DNA of 64,000 nt, taken from assembly GCA_965263375.1 (NCBI GenBank), contig OZ253669.1:558001-622000 (forward strand), in the 5' to 3' direction. Below are positions 16,328 to 24,916 of this stretch, in pieces. The position numbers and the translations under genes are program-made. Source of the DNA: JAJFFW01 sp965263375 (lineage in GTDB: Bacteria; Pseudomonadota; Alphaproteobacteria; Caulobacterales; Parvularculaceae). The number at the start of each line of letters is the position of its first letter. Position 1 is the stretch's first letter. The notes beneath the pieces were generated by a model. That model was given only the letters and a program-made list of their open reading frames with translations. It was not told where the DNA came from and ran no database searches.

Positions 16328-17623
16328 ATGAGCGATAATTCTGAATTACCATCCTATCAATTTGAAACGGCGCAGATCCATGCGGGCGGTGCGCCGGATC
16401 CGACCACAAAGTCCAGAGCCACGCCGATTTATCAAACAACGTCTTATGTTTTCGATGATGCGGACCATGCGGCGCGTTTGTTTAATCTTGAAGAATTCGG
16501 CAATGTCTATACGCGGATTATGAACCCAACCACAGATGTGTTGGAGCAACGGGTCGCCGCTTTAGAAGGCGGCAGCGCCGCGCTCGCCGTCGCGTCCGGA
16601 CATGCCGCGCAGTTAATAGTATTGCACACGCTTTTGGAAGTGGGCGATCATTATGTCGCCGCCCGTCAGCTTTATGGCGGCTCTGTCAACCAATTTGACC
16701 ATGCTTTCAAACGCTTTGGGTGGGACGTTTCTTGGGCCGATGCGGCGGCGCCGGAAAGCTTCCGCGCGGCGCTGACGCCAAAGACAAAAGCGATCTTTAT
16801 AGAAAGCTTAGCGAACCCCGCTGGCGCGCCGACGGATATAGCGGCGATTGCCGCGATCGCGAAACAGGCGGGCGTGCCCCTTGTGGTCGATAATACGCTC
16901 GCTTCGCCTTATCTTATTCGCCCATTTGATCATGGCGCCAATATTGTTGTTCACTCCCTAACAAAATTTTTGGGCGGTCACGGTACTTCCATGGGCGGTG
17001 TTATCGTTGACGGCGGTAATTTCGATTGGTCGGGCGACCCGCGTTTTTCTCATTTGGTTGAACCTAATGCAGACTATCATGGCATTGAGTTTTATAAATC
17101 TTTCGGGCCGATGGCTTTTGCGATTGCTTGCCGCGTGCTCGGTCTGCGCGCGCTTGGCCCGGCGATATCGCCTTTTAACGCATTTATGATTTTGCAAGGG
17201 ATAGAAACCCTTTCCCTACGGATGGAGCGGCATTGTGCAAATGCGCTTAAAGTCGCAAAATTTTTGCAGGCCCATGAAAAAGTGGAAAGCGTTTCTTATG
17301 CGGGCCTTGAAAATGATCCGAACCATGCGCTGGTTAATCGCTTGTCGCCCAAAGGGGCGGGCTCAGTCTTCACGTTTAAGGTCAAAGGCGGCTATGAAGC
17401 GGGCGTTGCGGTGGTGAAGGGCGTAAAACTCTTTAGTCACCTTGCCAATGTTGGTGATGCGAAAAGTCTTATCATCCACCCGGCGTCCACGACGCACCGC
17501 CAGTTAACAGATGAACAAAAGGTCGCCGCAGGCGCCTCAGTTGAAACAGTTCGCCTTTCCATCGGTATTGAGAATGCTGATGATATTATTGCTGATCTTG
17601 AGCAGGCGCTGGCGAGCGTGTGA
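16328..17623 (+). CDS. metY: O-acetylhomoserine aminocarboxypropyltransferase/cysteine synthase
   Basis: A 431-residue PLP enzyme of the Cys/Met metabolism family that makes homocysteine directly from O-acetylhomoserine and sulfide. It opens with FETAQIHAGGAPDPTTKSRA, typical of MetY rather than MetB or MetC. The PLP lysine is in VHSLTKFLGGHG, and the aspartate that contacts the pyridine nitrogen is in VDNTLASPYL. NPTTDVLEQRVAALEGG and ASGHAAQ are also conserved. I chose ATG 16328 because GGAGGG lies about seven bases upstream; an in-frame Met at 16295 is possible. I looked for a SAM-responsive leader and found none that convinced me. Confidence 0.94.
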   Translation: MSDNSELPSYQFETAQIHAGGAPDPTTKSRATPIYQTTSYVFDDADHAARLFNLEEFGNVYTRIMNPTTDVLEQRVAALEGGSAALAVASGHAAQLIVLHTLLEVGDHYVAARQLYGGSVNQFDHAFKRFGWDVSWADAAAPESFRAALTPKTKAIFIESLANPAGAPTDIAAIAAIAKQAGVPLVVDNTLASPYLIRPFDHGANIVVHSLTKFLGGHGTSMGGVIVDGGNFDWSGDPRFSHLVEPNADYHGIEFYKSFGPMAFAIACRVLGLRALGPAISPFNAFMILQGIETLSLRMERHCANALKVAKFLQAHEKVESVSYAGLENDPNHALVNRLSPKGAGSVFTFKVKGGYEAGVAVVKGVKLFSHLANVGDAKSLIIHPASTTHRQLTDEQKVAAGASVETVRLSIGIENADDIIADLEQALASV

Positions 17624-17629
17624 TCTAAA

Positions 17630-17854
17630 TTACTGGTCCTGCAGCGTCATCCATGACGCATAACTCGCAACACAAAAGGGAACGCAATAGGTAAGACCAA
17701 GCTTAAACACATTAAGCCCCGCGCCTGTGAGCATTGCGTCTCCCTGATTGATGATGTTAAGGACCGTACCGACAAGGGCTGATGTCATCAGTGAGCGGCG
17801 CAAATAGGTGCCGCTGAGGACTGTTTTTAGGGTTTCGATTTTCGGTCCTTGCAT
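17630..17854 (-). CDS. nrtS: NrtS-like small membrane protein (nitrate/nitrite transport family)
   Basis: A 74-residue protein with two hydrophobic helices. LRRSLMTSALVGTVLNIINQ followed by GDAML, and LGLTYCVPFCVASYAS, match the NrtS family, small two-helix proteins described in nitrate/nitrite transport. I know the family mainly from sequence pattern, and no nitrate genes are near. ATG 17854 has AAGGA about 11 bases upstream; an ATG at 17881 would add nine lysine-rich residues. It is convergent with metY, with only six bases between the stops. Confidence 0.75.
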   Translation of the reverse strand: MQGPKIETLKTVLSGTYLRRSLMTSALVGTVLNIINQGDAMLTGAGLNVFKLGLTYCVPFCVASYASWMTLQDQ

Positions 17855-18015
17855 CGGCTTTTTTTTCCTTGTGAATTGCATTGGCCATTATCATAGGGTT
17901 CATGTTGGCGCTTCATGTTATAAGGCTTTGGAAGGGCAAACTGCTAGCAGGAACGTCACGCATCATCGAAATGTGAGCAAACGTGTTCTTAACCATAATT
18001 TGCGATTGATGGTTA

Positions 18016-18555
18016 ATGAACATTTTCGAAAAATTCTGGCATTTGATCGTGACGCGCGTCTTATTTCCGTTAGGAAAAAGAGCCGTGATCTTATTCCTGA
18101 TTACGGTCCTATGGGCCCCGTGCACCATCGCAAACGACGCGAATTTTGAAGCAAGCGCAACGATTATCGATCCGCTTCAACTTGAGAATGTCCGCAATCT
18201 TGCCTTTGGCTCAATCGTGCCGGATGTTAATGGTGCTGGCGCCGTGATCATCCGCCCTAATGGCAGCCGCTTTTGTGCTTCAAATATTTCCTGTTTTGAT
18301 GAGGCTTATGCCGCGCAGTTCAGGGTGACGAGCCCGCCAGGGGCTGCGCTAAGGTTTCAACTACCCAGTGCGTTCGATATTTCTAATGGCCAAGCGTCAA
18401 TGACAGTTGACCGGATGCGGGTTTCCATTAAACCGGGTACGCCGCGCCTTTCAAGACAGCGCACGTTTTTTCTTGGCGCTCGTTTAAATGTCGGCGCCGC
18501 GCAAGCGCCCGGCGTCTATAAGGGGACATTTCAAATCAGCGTTGATTATGAATAA
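18016..18555 (+). CDS. DUF4402-type fimbrial subunit
   Basis: A 179-residue exported protein. The hydrophobic segment ending ILFLITVLWAPCTIAND is a signal peptide with an unusually long basic front. The mature part starts with the pilin-like FEASATIIDPLQLENVRNLAFGSI and ends with the DUF4402 pattern GARLNVGAAQAPGVYKGTFQISVDYE, whose last strand would be the donor strand for chaperone-usher assembly. Two cysteines (FCASNISCF) could form a disulfide, as in the major pilin at 22174. It converges on the usher gene with seven bases between stops, and is probably a minor or tip subunit. The exact start is uncertain. Confidence 0.8.
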   Translation: MNIFEKFWHLIVTRVLFPLGKRAVILFLITVLWAPCTIANDANFEASATIIDPLQLENVRNLAFGSIVPDVNGAGAVIIRPNGSRFCASNISCFDEAYAAQFRVTSPPGAALRFQLPSAFDISNGQASMTVDRMRVSIKPGTPRLSRQRTFFLGARLNVGAAQAPGVYKGTFQISVDYE

Positions 18556-18562
18556 TTGCGTA

Positions 18563-21244
18563 TTAAAGGTCTACCCGTCCGTAAGGTGATAAAGTTATCA
18601 CAACCCCTTCGGCGATATCATTATCGATCGTCAAGGTTAATGCTGGTGTTTCTTCTTGGCGTAGGTTTAAGCGCTCGGCCTGTTCCGGTGAAATCCGAAC
18701 AGTATAGTTGCCAAAGGGCGTGCGCTCAAAAACATAAAATCCGTCATATTCAGATCTGGTGGTGGCGATAACGGCGCCGCTTTCATCCACAAGTTCTAGT
18801 TGAACATCGCCTACGCCTTTTTTCGCGCCTGCTTCCAGCAGTAAGGTTTCACCAACGATCTCCCCGGAACGACTTAGGGGAATATGAATTTCGCTGATCA
18901 GTCCTGGGCGAGGGGCGATATATTTTGTGCTGATCTTTGGGCCAATAAGATACGGGTCTTCGACAGTGCGCATATCAAGTTCAACCGAAACGGGTTCATA
19001 GGGCGCAAGGCCGGTGATAAGCAAGCCGCCCTCACTTGTCGTCGGTGTTTTTATGGGGCGACCGTCTATTTTCAAGCGCGCTTCTTCTAACCAGTCATCA
19101 CCCTGCGTGTAGGCGCCGTCTCCATCATTATCGACAAAAATTCTGGCTGCGATCGCGCCAGAGGCGGCGGCGTCACTTGCTGATGCGCTCCATTTCCCGC
19201 TGATCGGGTTGCGCGCTAGCGACGACGAAAGATTGACGCCTGTTTCAAAAGCGCCGTCAGATGAAATTCGGCCAAAGGCCCCGATTGAAAGGCCGCTAAA
19301 GGCAAAATTCAGTCCGGCGCCGCCATTATAAACACCGTCTTGCGCATTATATGATGCATTGATGCGCATGCTTGCATTTTGGGCGAGGTGAATGTCGCTT
19401 GTTAGCCCCAAATTATTAAAACGTTTTGTGGGCTTTATGTCATAACCGATTTCTCCGCGCAGAACGCCGCCCGGGAAAGGGCGATTGAACAAGGCGGTTC
19501 CAGCAAGCTCTAAGCTGTCGTTATTGCCTGGTTGCTGGTGATGGGCGCCTGTGATCTCATTTGAAATTGATAGGCCGGAAACATTGATGGAGCTGCGGAT
19601 TGCAGCCTCAATACGTCTTGCGCCATCGTTGCGTTCTTCATGGCGTCCATTGATGGCGATGGGTACAGCGTTCAACAACACAGGGTCAATCATAAAATCA
19701 AGGCGCACATTATCCCTGCGGCGTAACCCGCCTTCGCCCGTTCCGCGTACTAGTTCACTGTCATAACGCCAGAACTCTTCATGCGTTGCAATTAAGTTAA
19801 ATCGCTTTCGGCCCATGAAAAATGATGTGGAAAGCGCGCTCCCCCCTCCATTTCTCCAAGACGTATTGGCAATAACGCCAAGACCCGCCAAGCTCGTTTT
19901 TACACTGGCATCGACATAAGACTGCCGCTCTCCATTCAGATGATACGTCGCGGCGCCCACAGCGATGGTCGCTTTTTTAGTAACCCCTAATTCAAAACGC
20001 CCTTGGGCGCGCAGGCGGCCGCTGTCACGGTTGACAGAAGGGGTGCGGTTATAAATGGTTGATGTTTCTTGTTGGTTGATGGCAAGGAAATACTTGTGCT
20101 TTCCTGGGTTTAATAGACTGTCCCCGACAAAAAACTCTTTTGACTCCTCTCGCATTTGTCCTTGTGGGCCATAAAAGACTAACCGAAAGCGATTGCGTCC
20201 ATAGAGTACTGGAACTTCTAAAAATTCATATCGTCCATCAGGCGATGCTGAACGAAACCCTAGCAAGACATCATTTCGATAAAGTTCAACTTCCCATCCG
20301 GATAATATTTCTCCGCGCAACGTTGTTGTATCGAAAATATCTGGCTTATCGAGATCATAGCTGGAGATGAAGACACCCCGGCCAGTCTTAGATCCTGCGC
20401 TCAAGCGGTTTTGCGGCGCCGCCACGTCGCCTGCAATCATTTCTGTTGCGTCGAGGGGCCCGCCAAGACCGCCTTTCGCGTTTCGTCGCCCAGCCCGCGC
20501 GCGTATGCTTTGGACGCCGCTATGGGCGTTAACGTTAACATATAGTTCCGTATTAACCTTAGCGATTTCCGCCGCCATCAAAATATCGCCGCTAGCGCTG
20601 ACGCCATTTTGTGTAATGGTCGCAGAAAGGGAGGAATCGATAATTGGCCAGCGGGCCATGGCGTATGGCGCTGACTGAATGTCCTTTGACTGAAGGTTTA
20701 TTGAAGAACGTTCAACGATTGCAAGCCGGCGGCGTTTGCGCACTTCGCGTTCTTCGACGGGCAGGGGGGAGCGGCTCTTTGCGAAGATGATTGCATTTTC
20801 AAAGTCAAGGCTGAGATCAACAGGAAACCATTCAGCAAGACTGGCGACTAAAACGCATGGCGCACCGCCGTCATCAATAACTTCGTGTTTTCTAAGGGCG
20901 CGGGCGCGCCCGCTTGCTTCTACACGTCCTTTTTCTAAATTTAAGACAAAAGTTTGCTCAGGTCTGACAAACCAACCGCGGGCGCCGGTTTCATCGACAT
21001 TGATGGCGAATTCGACGGCGCGGACAAAATCTTCCAGTAAGACGCAAGCGCCGCCTTCAACACGGTAGCCAATTAAGCCATCGCTCAGCATATAGCGGCC
21101 AAGACGCATCTGTAGGATGAATAGATCGTCATCGGATAGAACCGGCGGACTGTCATCTTCTAGCGCATGGGCGTTAGCTCCGATCGTTGCTATTGAAAAA
21201 GCCGTCGACGCTAGAAGATTGAGTTTTCGATGACGCCTGTTCAT
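18563..21244 (-). CDS. Outer-membrane usher-like protein of the pilus locus
   Basis: At 893 residues this is close to the size of fimbrial ushers. It has a signal peptide (LNLLASTAFSIATIGANAHA). The middle portion has long runs of alternating residues typical of a large beta-barrel, plus a plug-like domain (GWEVELYRNDVLLGFRSASP followed by DGRYEFLEVPVLYGRNRFRL). The C-terminal third holds an EF-hand-like loop (DNDGDGAYTQGDDW) and a carboxypeptidase-regulatory-like beta domain (DGFYVFERTPFGNYTVRISP). It lies directly downstream of a chaperone gene and a pilin gene on the same strand, which supports assembly and secretion of DUF4402 pilins. It looks most like the alternative or class-5-like ushers rather than PapC. 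Confidence 0.82.
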   Translation of the reverse strand: MNRRHRKLNLLASTAFSIATIGANAHALEDDSPPVLSDDDLFILQMRLGRYMLSDGLIGYRVEGGACVLLEDFVRAVEFAINVDETGARGWFVRPEQTFVLNLEKGRVEASGRARALRKHEVIDDGGAPCVLVASLAEWFPVDLSLDFENAIIFAKSRSPLPVEEREVRKRRRLAIVERSSINLQSKDIQSAPYAMARWPIIDSSLSATITQNGVSASGDILMAAEIAKVNTELYVNVNAHSGVQSIRARAGRRNAKGGLGGPLDATEMIAGDVAAPQNRLSAGSKTGRGVFISSYDLDKPDIFDTTTLRGEILSGWEVELYRNDVLLGFRSASPDGRYEFLEVPVLYGRNRFRLVFYGPQGQMREESKEFFVGDSLLNPGKHKYFLAINQQETSTIYNRTPSVNRDSGRLRAQGRFELGVTKKATIAVGAATYHLNGERQSYVDASVKTSLAGLGVIANTSWRNGGGSALSTSFFMGRKRFNLIATHEEFWRYDSELVRGTGEGGLRRRDNVRLDFMIDPVLLNAVPIAINGRHEERNDGARRIEAAIRSSINVSGLSISNEITGAHHQQPGNNDSLELAGTALFNRPFPGGVLRGEIGYDIKPTKRFNNLGLTSDIHLAQNASMRINASYNAQDGVYNGGAGLNFAFSGLSIGAFGRISSDGAFETGVNLSSSLARNPISGKWSASASDAAASGAIAARIFVDNDGDGAYTQGDDWLEEARLKIDGRPIKTPTTSEGGLLITGLAPYEPVSVELDMRTVEDPYLIGPKISTKYIAPRPGLISEIHIPLSRSGEIVGETLLLEAGAKKGVGDVQLELVDESGAVIATTRSEYDGFYVFERTPFGNYTVRISPEQAERLNLRQEETPALTLTIDNDIAEGVVITLSPYGRVDL

Positions 21245-21272
21245 CGCTATGCGTTTTTGGGGAAGCCGTGCA

Positions 21273-22115
21273 TCACTTTAGCCGCAAGCTCGCGGTTGAT
21301 TGAATGTGGTCCCCGCTCTCGGTCTTGTCTTGGAACTTGAGCTCTATTTGCTTGCCGGCTGCTATGGCGGACGCTTCCGGCCCTAATGTGATGGTTATCA
21401 CGCGCTCTTTGTTTGGGGTGTAAAGAGCAATTCCTTTTTTGAGCGCGAGGGGGTCTTTGACGCCTATTGCTGTGACGGTAAAGTCGCCATAGAGAGATTT
21501 CGTTCCTGTGCGCTCAAATACGAACTCCAGTACGGTGCGTCCTTGGTTGTCTTTCGATTGCTTCAGGCGTGTTATGGCGGCGGTTGCTTCAAGGGCGCCA
21601 TGGCGAACAATAATCGGAATGGTAAGGCCGTATACGGGCGTTAGCTTAATAGAAATGCCATCCGTATCATCTTGTCCGGCTTCGATAGAGCTTGAACCGG
21701 ATTCTTCAGGAACGGCCGCAAAGTGAAGGTGCGAGCGGTATTCACCCTCTTCTAGAGTGCTTGGTTTGCGTAGCATTAGGCGCAAAGTTTGCGGCGCATT
21801 TGGCGCAAGTACAACGCGCCTTGGCGCGTAGCGAACTAATTTTTCAGCAAACAGGTCACCATTGCCTGGCATGTCAATTTTTTCGAATGCGCCATTGCGC
21901 AGCATGCGCCTGTTTTCAAAAGATATGCGATAAGTAGCGTTTTGCTGTCCTTTATTGACCAAGGTGACTTCAGCCACGCGTTTACGATCTTCAAAAACAA
22001 CACGTACGGGCGACACCAAAAGATCGCCGGGCCCTGCATTGGCTGTGCTGGATAGGCCTAATGAAAGAAGGATGTAAAACGCAAAAGCGGCAAGCGATTT
22101 GACAAAAAGGCTCAT
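21273..22115 (-). CDS. Periplasmic pilus chaperone (PapD-like fold)
   Basis: A 280-residue exported protein with a signal peptide (LAAFAFYILLSLGLSSTANA). The first immunoglobulin-like domain shows the chaperone pattern: DLLVSPVRVVFEDRKRVAEV then TLVNKGQQNATYRISFENRR. APRRVVLAPNAPQTLRLMLRK is the region that in PapD-like chaperones contacts the pilin. A second domain follows (YGLTIPIIVRHG..., VLEFVFERTGTKSLYGDF). The ATG at 22115 has TTGGAGAT a few bases upstream and starts just before the signal peptide; the longer in-frame ORF from 22166 has no comparable site. The usher is 28 bases downstream. Confidence 0.85.
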   Translation of the reverse strand: MSLFVKSLAAFAFYILLSLGLSSTANAGPGDLLVSPVRVVFEDRKRVAEVTLVNKGQQNATYRISFENRRMLRNGAFEKIDMPGNGDLFAEKLVRYAPRRVVLAPNAPQTLRLMLRKPSTLEEGEYRSHLHFAAVPEESGSSSIEAGQDDTDGISIKLTPVYGLTIPIIVRHGALEATAAITRLKQSKDNQGRTVLEFVFERTGTKSLYGDFTVTAIGVKDPLALKKGIALYTPNKERVITITLGPEASAIAAGKQIELKFQDKTESGDHIQSTASLRLK

Positions 22116-22173
22116 CGGAATCTCCAAGAAATGTGCGGATAGCTGGGAGAGAAGCCATCCGCACAAAGTTTAT

Positions 22174-22677
22174 TTAGTTATATTCAACCGTGACCGTGAA
22201 TGTGCCTGCATAGGTGCCGGTTGCTTGGTTGGCGCCGACATTTAGCGTTGCGCCAAGCTGGAAGCTGTCTGTGCCGCTGATTAATGTACCGGTTTCACCT
22301 GTTAATGAAGAAACAAAATTATCAACAAGCATTGTATTCGCGCCAGAAGCGATGTTTGCGTCTGCTGGTAATGTTACTGTGTAAGTTGAATTAGCCGTGC
22401 CAACGACGGTAAAGTCGGCGGCGCTTGTTGTGCCAGTACAGGTCAAGTTCGCCGCACATGTGCGAGCGCCCGCCACGTCAATTGCAACTGTACCCGCAGC
22501 AGCATCAGGAACGATGCTTGCAAAGTTGAGGTTTGTGTTGTTTGTCACCGTTAGCGCCTCAAGAATAGTGGCGGTCGCATCAAAAGTCGCTGTTTCAGCT
22601 AAAACGCTGAAAGATGCGAGGGCGGCTGTGCCGAAAGCGGCTGTTGCTAGCTTAAGCTTTTTGTTGAACTTGATCAT
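22174..22677 (-). CDS. Major pilin, DUF4402 type
   Basis: A 167-residue pilin-like subunit with a signal peptide (LATAAFGTAALASFSVLA) and a Thr/Ala/Gly-rich mature part. ATFDATATILEALTVTNNTN opens the mature chain, with TCAANLTCTG as a likely disulfide. The end, LGATLNVGANQATGTYAGTF followed by TVTVEYN, is the DUF4402 donor-strand pattern. Low complexity and the position first in the chaperone-usher operon suggest the major subunit. A typical SD (AGGAG) precedes the ATG at 22677. The chaperone gene starts 58 bases downstream of its stop. Confidence 0.88.
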   Translation of the reverse strand: MIKFNKKLKLATAAFGTAALASFSVLAETATFDATATILEALTVTNNTNLNFASIVPDAAAGTVAIDVAGARTCAANLTCTGTTSAADFTVVGTANSTYTVTLPADANIASGANTMLVDNFVSSLTGETGTLISGTDSFQLGATLNVGANQATGTYAGTFTVTVEYN

Positions 22678-23110
22678 CGTGGTTTGCTCCTGCGTTACTC
22701 TTTACTGGTCTGCATGCGCTGTTAAACCGTCTGCAGATTGCTGACGATTGAAACTTAACGCGCGGTAATTTCAAGAAACTCAATTAGGGATTAGTTCGTC
22801 CGCACCGCAGGTGTAGTTACTGTAGTCACGGTTGAGGGCGTTCAGAATAATCGTGCTTAAGCGCGGCGAGAAAAATATTATCGCGGGGCATAAAAATTTG
22901 ATTAAATCCAACAATAAAGCCCGTATACGGCTTAAGGTTTCATTTAGAGTTTGCGCAAAAAAAGTCGGCAATTAGCCATGGTTGCTTTGCGACTAATTAC
23001 GTGTTTTTGGGGGGAGGAAGGGCGAGCGTGTTGAAACTTTAATCTGAAACGCAAAACGCCGCCCCTATGGGCGGCGCTTGGATAGGTTGGGATCGGTTAT
23101 CGAGCGTTCA
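22678..23110. other. Intergenic region upstream of the pilin operon
   Basis: This 433-base gap lies between the pilin start and the response regulator stop. It holds the regulator's terminator (23053-23077) and probably the pilin promoter, on the minus strand near 22750-22950, which is AT-rich. I see no confident -35/-10 pair and no coding ORF; the 63-residue frame at 22780-22971 is a chance frame. Confidence 0.5.
23053..23077 (-). terminator. Terminator after the response regulator gene
   Basis: On the minus strand CGCCGCCC, an ATAG loop and GGGCGGCG form an 8-9 bp stem followed by TTTTGC. It lies about 35 bases past the stop at 23111. Confidence 0.75.
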
Positions 23111-23794
23111 TCAAGCTGCGATGGAGCGTTCTTTCCAACGTGATGCATAAAGGGCGATTTCAGATCGATTGCGCGTATCAAGCTTGGATGCGATCGCTTG
23201 CATATGGACGCGGATTGTATTGACCGAAAGCTCAAGCGAAGCGGCAATCTCTTCATTGCGTGCCCCAGAAGCAAGTAATTCAAAAACATCGCGTTGGCGC
23301 GGGGTAAATGTTTCTAGAACAGCAAATATATGCGCAAGTTTTTCATCATCAGTAAACGCATGTTTATGCGTTTCTTTAGCCTCTTTTACGAGAAGCTTTT
23401 GCGGCAGGGCGACCTCGCCATTCAATACACGGCGTATGGTGGACAAAATGACCTCAGGGTCAGCGGTTTTAGGGACATAGCCAACCGCTCCTTCTTCCAG
23501 GCTTTTTAGCACATCTTTGCGTTGTTCGCTTACCGACATAATGATAAGCGGCGCATCGACGCCTTGTGCGCGTAACTCCTTAATGGTTTCCCACGCGCTT
23601 CGCCCAGGCATATTCAAATCAAGAATAATTAAGTCTAGCGGATTGTTCGCCTTTGCGATGCGAATAACCTCATCGCTGGTTGCTGCCTCCAGCAACTCAT
23701 GTGGCAGGCCCGATTTTTTTAGGACCTGATCTATAGCGACGCGCGCGATCCAATGATCGTCCGCCGCCAAAACACGTAGTGTTGTATTTTCCAT
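23111..23794 (-). CDS. LuxR-family (NarL/FixJ type) response regulator of the pilus locus
   Basis: A 227-residue two-domain regulator. The receiver domain (residues 1-125) has VLAADDHW, the phosphoryl-accepting Asp in LIILDLNMPG and the conserved Lys in GYVPKTAD. The C-terminal HTH is FTPRQRDVFELLASGARNEE then IAASLELSVNTIRVHMQAIA, with the LuxR pattern. ATG 23794 was chosen over the 23827 in-frame start because it lies 14 bases after the upstream stop and fits the receiver domain. It follows a DUF4402 gene on the same strand and precedes the pilin operon, so it likely controls pilus expression. No cognate histidine kinase is seen nearby. Confidence 0.87.
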   Translation of the reverse strand: MENTTLRVLAADDHWIARVAIDQVLKKSGLPHELLEAATSDEVIRIAKANNPLDLIILDLNMPGRSAWETIKELRAQGVDAPLIIMSVSEQRKDVLKSLEEGAVGYVPKTADPEVILSTIRRVLNGEVALPQKLLVKEAKETHKHAFTDDEKLAHIFAVLETFTPRQRDVFELLASGARNEEIAASLELSVNTIRVHMQAIASKLDTRNRSEIALYASRWKERSIAA

Positions 23795-23808
23795 GTTACG
23801 CACCCCGG

Positions 23809-24285
23809 TTACAAATAAATTACCCAAAACGAGACTCTGCCGCGATATTGGCCTTGTTCGGCTTGCGCAGAAAGTGGCAGGTCTGCGCCGAATTGAATGC
23901 GTGCTTCGCCCTTTTCGTCAAATTGTCCGAAACGAAAGGGTTTGCTGCGAATGCGCTTGGCGATAAGGCGGCCCCCTCCGGATCGGCGTAAGCGACTGAT
24001 ATGCGGGGCATAAATAACAAAGCGTCCATGTGGGCGCCCTTTTACGCCGGCCGTAGCGGGGCCATAGGCGCCGCCCAAATTGTCAACTTCGCCCGACAAA
24101 AAGCGCTCACCAGATGGCTTCAGCCGGACATGTCCGCCCAGGCCAGACAGCGCGAGTTTTCCAAAATCAAGGTCGCTATCAGCTGTCACTTTGATCACCG
24201 AAAGAAAATCGCGTGCCGTCGCTGCCTGAGGCACTAAGCCTGCAGCTGTAAAAGCAATTGCTGACAACATTACGCGAAGTCTCAT
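23809..24285 (-). CDS. DUF4402-like exported protein upstream of the regulator
   Basis: A 158-residue protein with a signal peptide (VMLSAIAFTAAGLVPQAATA). The mature part opens RDFLSVIKVTADSDLDFGKL and ends GQYRGRVSFWVIYL, the final strand pattern shared with the DUF4402 pilins, though it is more basic and lacks the two Cys. It may be an adaptor or minor subunit. It is transcribed with the response regulator (14 bases between) and divergent from the small gene at 24468, with a shared control region between. Confidence 0.7.
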   Translation of the reverse strand: MRLRVMLSAIAFTAAGLVPQAATARDFLSVIKVTADSDLDFGKLALSGLGGHVRLKPSGERFLSGEVDNLGGAYGPATAGVKGRPHGRFVIYAPHISRLRRSGGGRLIAKRIRSKPFRFGQFDEKGEARIQFGADLPLSAQAEQGQYRGRVSFWVIYL

Positions 24286-24383
24286 GGCGCCTTCCCTGCA
24301 ATCACGCTCAAAGAAAGGTCAAGACACCAAGCAGAACTTGCATTTTGGTTAACAAGATGAGGTAAATTTCATGAAAATTTTTT

Positions 24384-24405
24384 ACTTAGTTTGTTCAGAC
24401 TAAGT
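24384..24405. promoter_or_regulatory. Inverted repeat between divergent pilus genes
   Basis: ACTTAGT (24384-24390) and ACTAAGT (24399-24405) form a 7-bp inverted repeat with an eight-base spacer. A TATAAT (24421-24426) follows. Its position suggests an operator, possibly for the nearby response regulator; this is inference. Confidence 0.4.
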
Positions 24406-24467
24406 GATTACTTTTGAGACTATAATTTTATTAGTCGGTTCTTGATTAATTGTGTAAAGCGTTGCGT

Positions 24468-24794
24468 ATGGCTTGGTTGGGTCCTGGGGTAGTCTTTTTG
24501 CGTATAATTGCTGGGGCGGTTTTTTTTCTTTTTATATTGTTTAGCCCTTCTCGCGCGTCAGGCGGCGCGCAAGATTTTACTGTGTCAGCGCGTATTATTG
24601 ACGGGGCGACTGTTAAGGCGCCTGATAGGGCCAGTGGCGGCGAGCCTGTTTTAACGATCTCAAAGCCAGAAGCGTCTTCATTCCAGGTTTTAACAGACGA
24701 TGCCCCAGATGTGGGCTGTCGTTCTGAAACAGATTGCTCAATCTATTTGTCAGGGGCTAAGGGGCGTCCATCATTTATTGTCGATTTTGAGTAA
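24468..24794 (+). CDS. Short DUF4402-like exported protein
   Basis: A 108-residue protein with a long hydrophobic N-terminus (VVFLRIIAGAVFFLFILF) and a cleavage-like SRASGG. The mature part opens AQDFTVSARIIDGATV, like the pilins here, and ends RPSFIVDFE with an acidic last strand. It is much shorter than the other DUF4402 members and lacks the GA-x-LNVG segment, so it may be a truncated or divergent pilin. CRSETDCS is a possible disulfide. The start is uncertain: TTG 24450 is in frame upstream. Confidence 0.55.
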   Translation: MAWLGPGVVFLRIIAGAVFFLFILFSPSRASGGAQDFTVSARIIDGATVKAPDRASGGEPVLTISKPEASSFQVLTDDAPDVGCRSETDCSIYLSGAKGRPSFIVDFE

Positions 24795-24900
24795 GATCTT
24801 AATGCGGTAAGAGTGATTTTCCCCTTTGGGCGATCTTCCCTTTAACAATTAATGCTTGGCGGCTTCAGAACGGAGCAGGTTGACAAGCTTGCCTATTTAT

Positions 24901-24916
24901 ATAACTAATTAGTTAT
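24901..24916. promoter_or_regulatory. Palindromic operator overlapping the ArsR start codon
   Basis: ATAACTAATTAGTTAT is a perfect 16-bp palindrome ending inside the ATG at 24915. TTGACA at 24880-24885 is a good -35 box, and the palindrome covers the place where the -10 and start would be. Self-repression by the downstream ArsR protein is likely. Leaderless transcription is possible, since no SD is visible. Confidence 0.6.
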
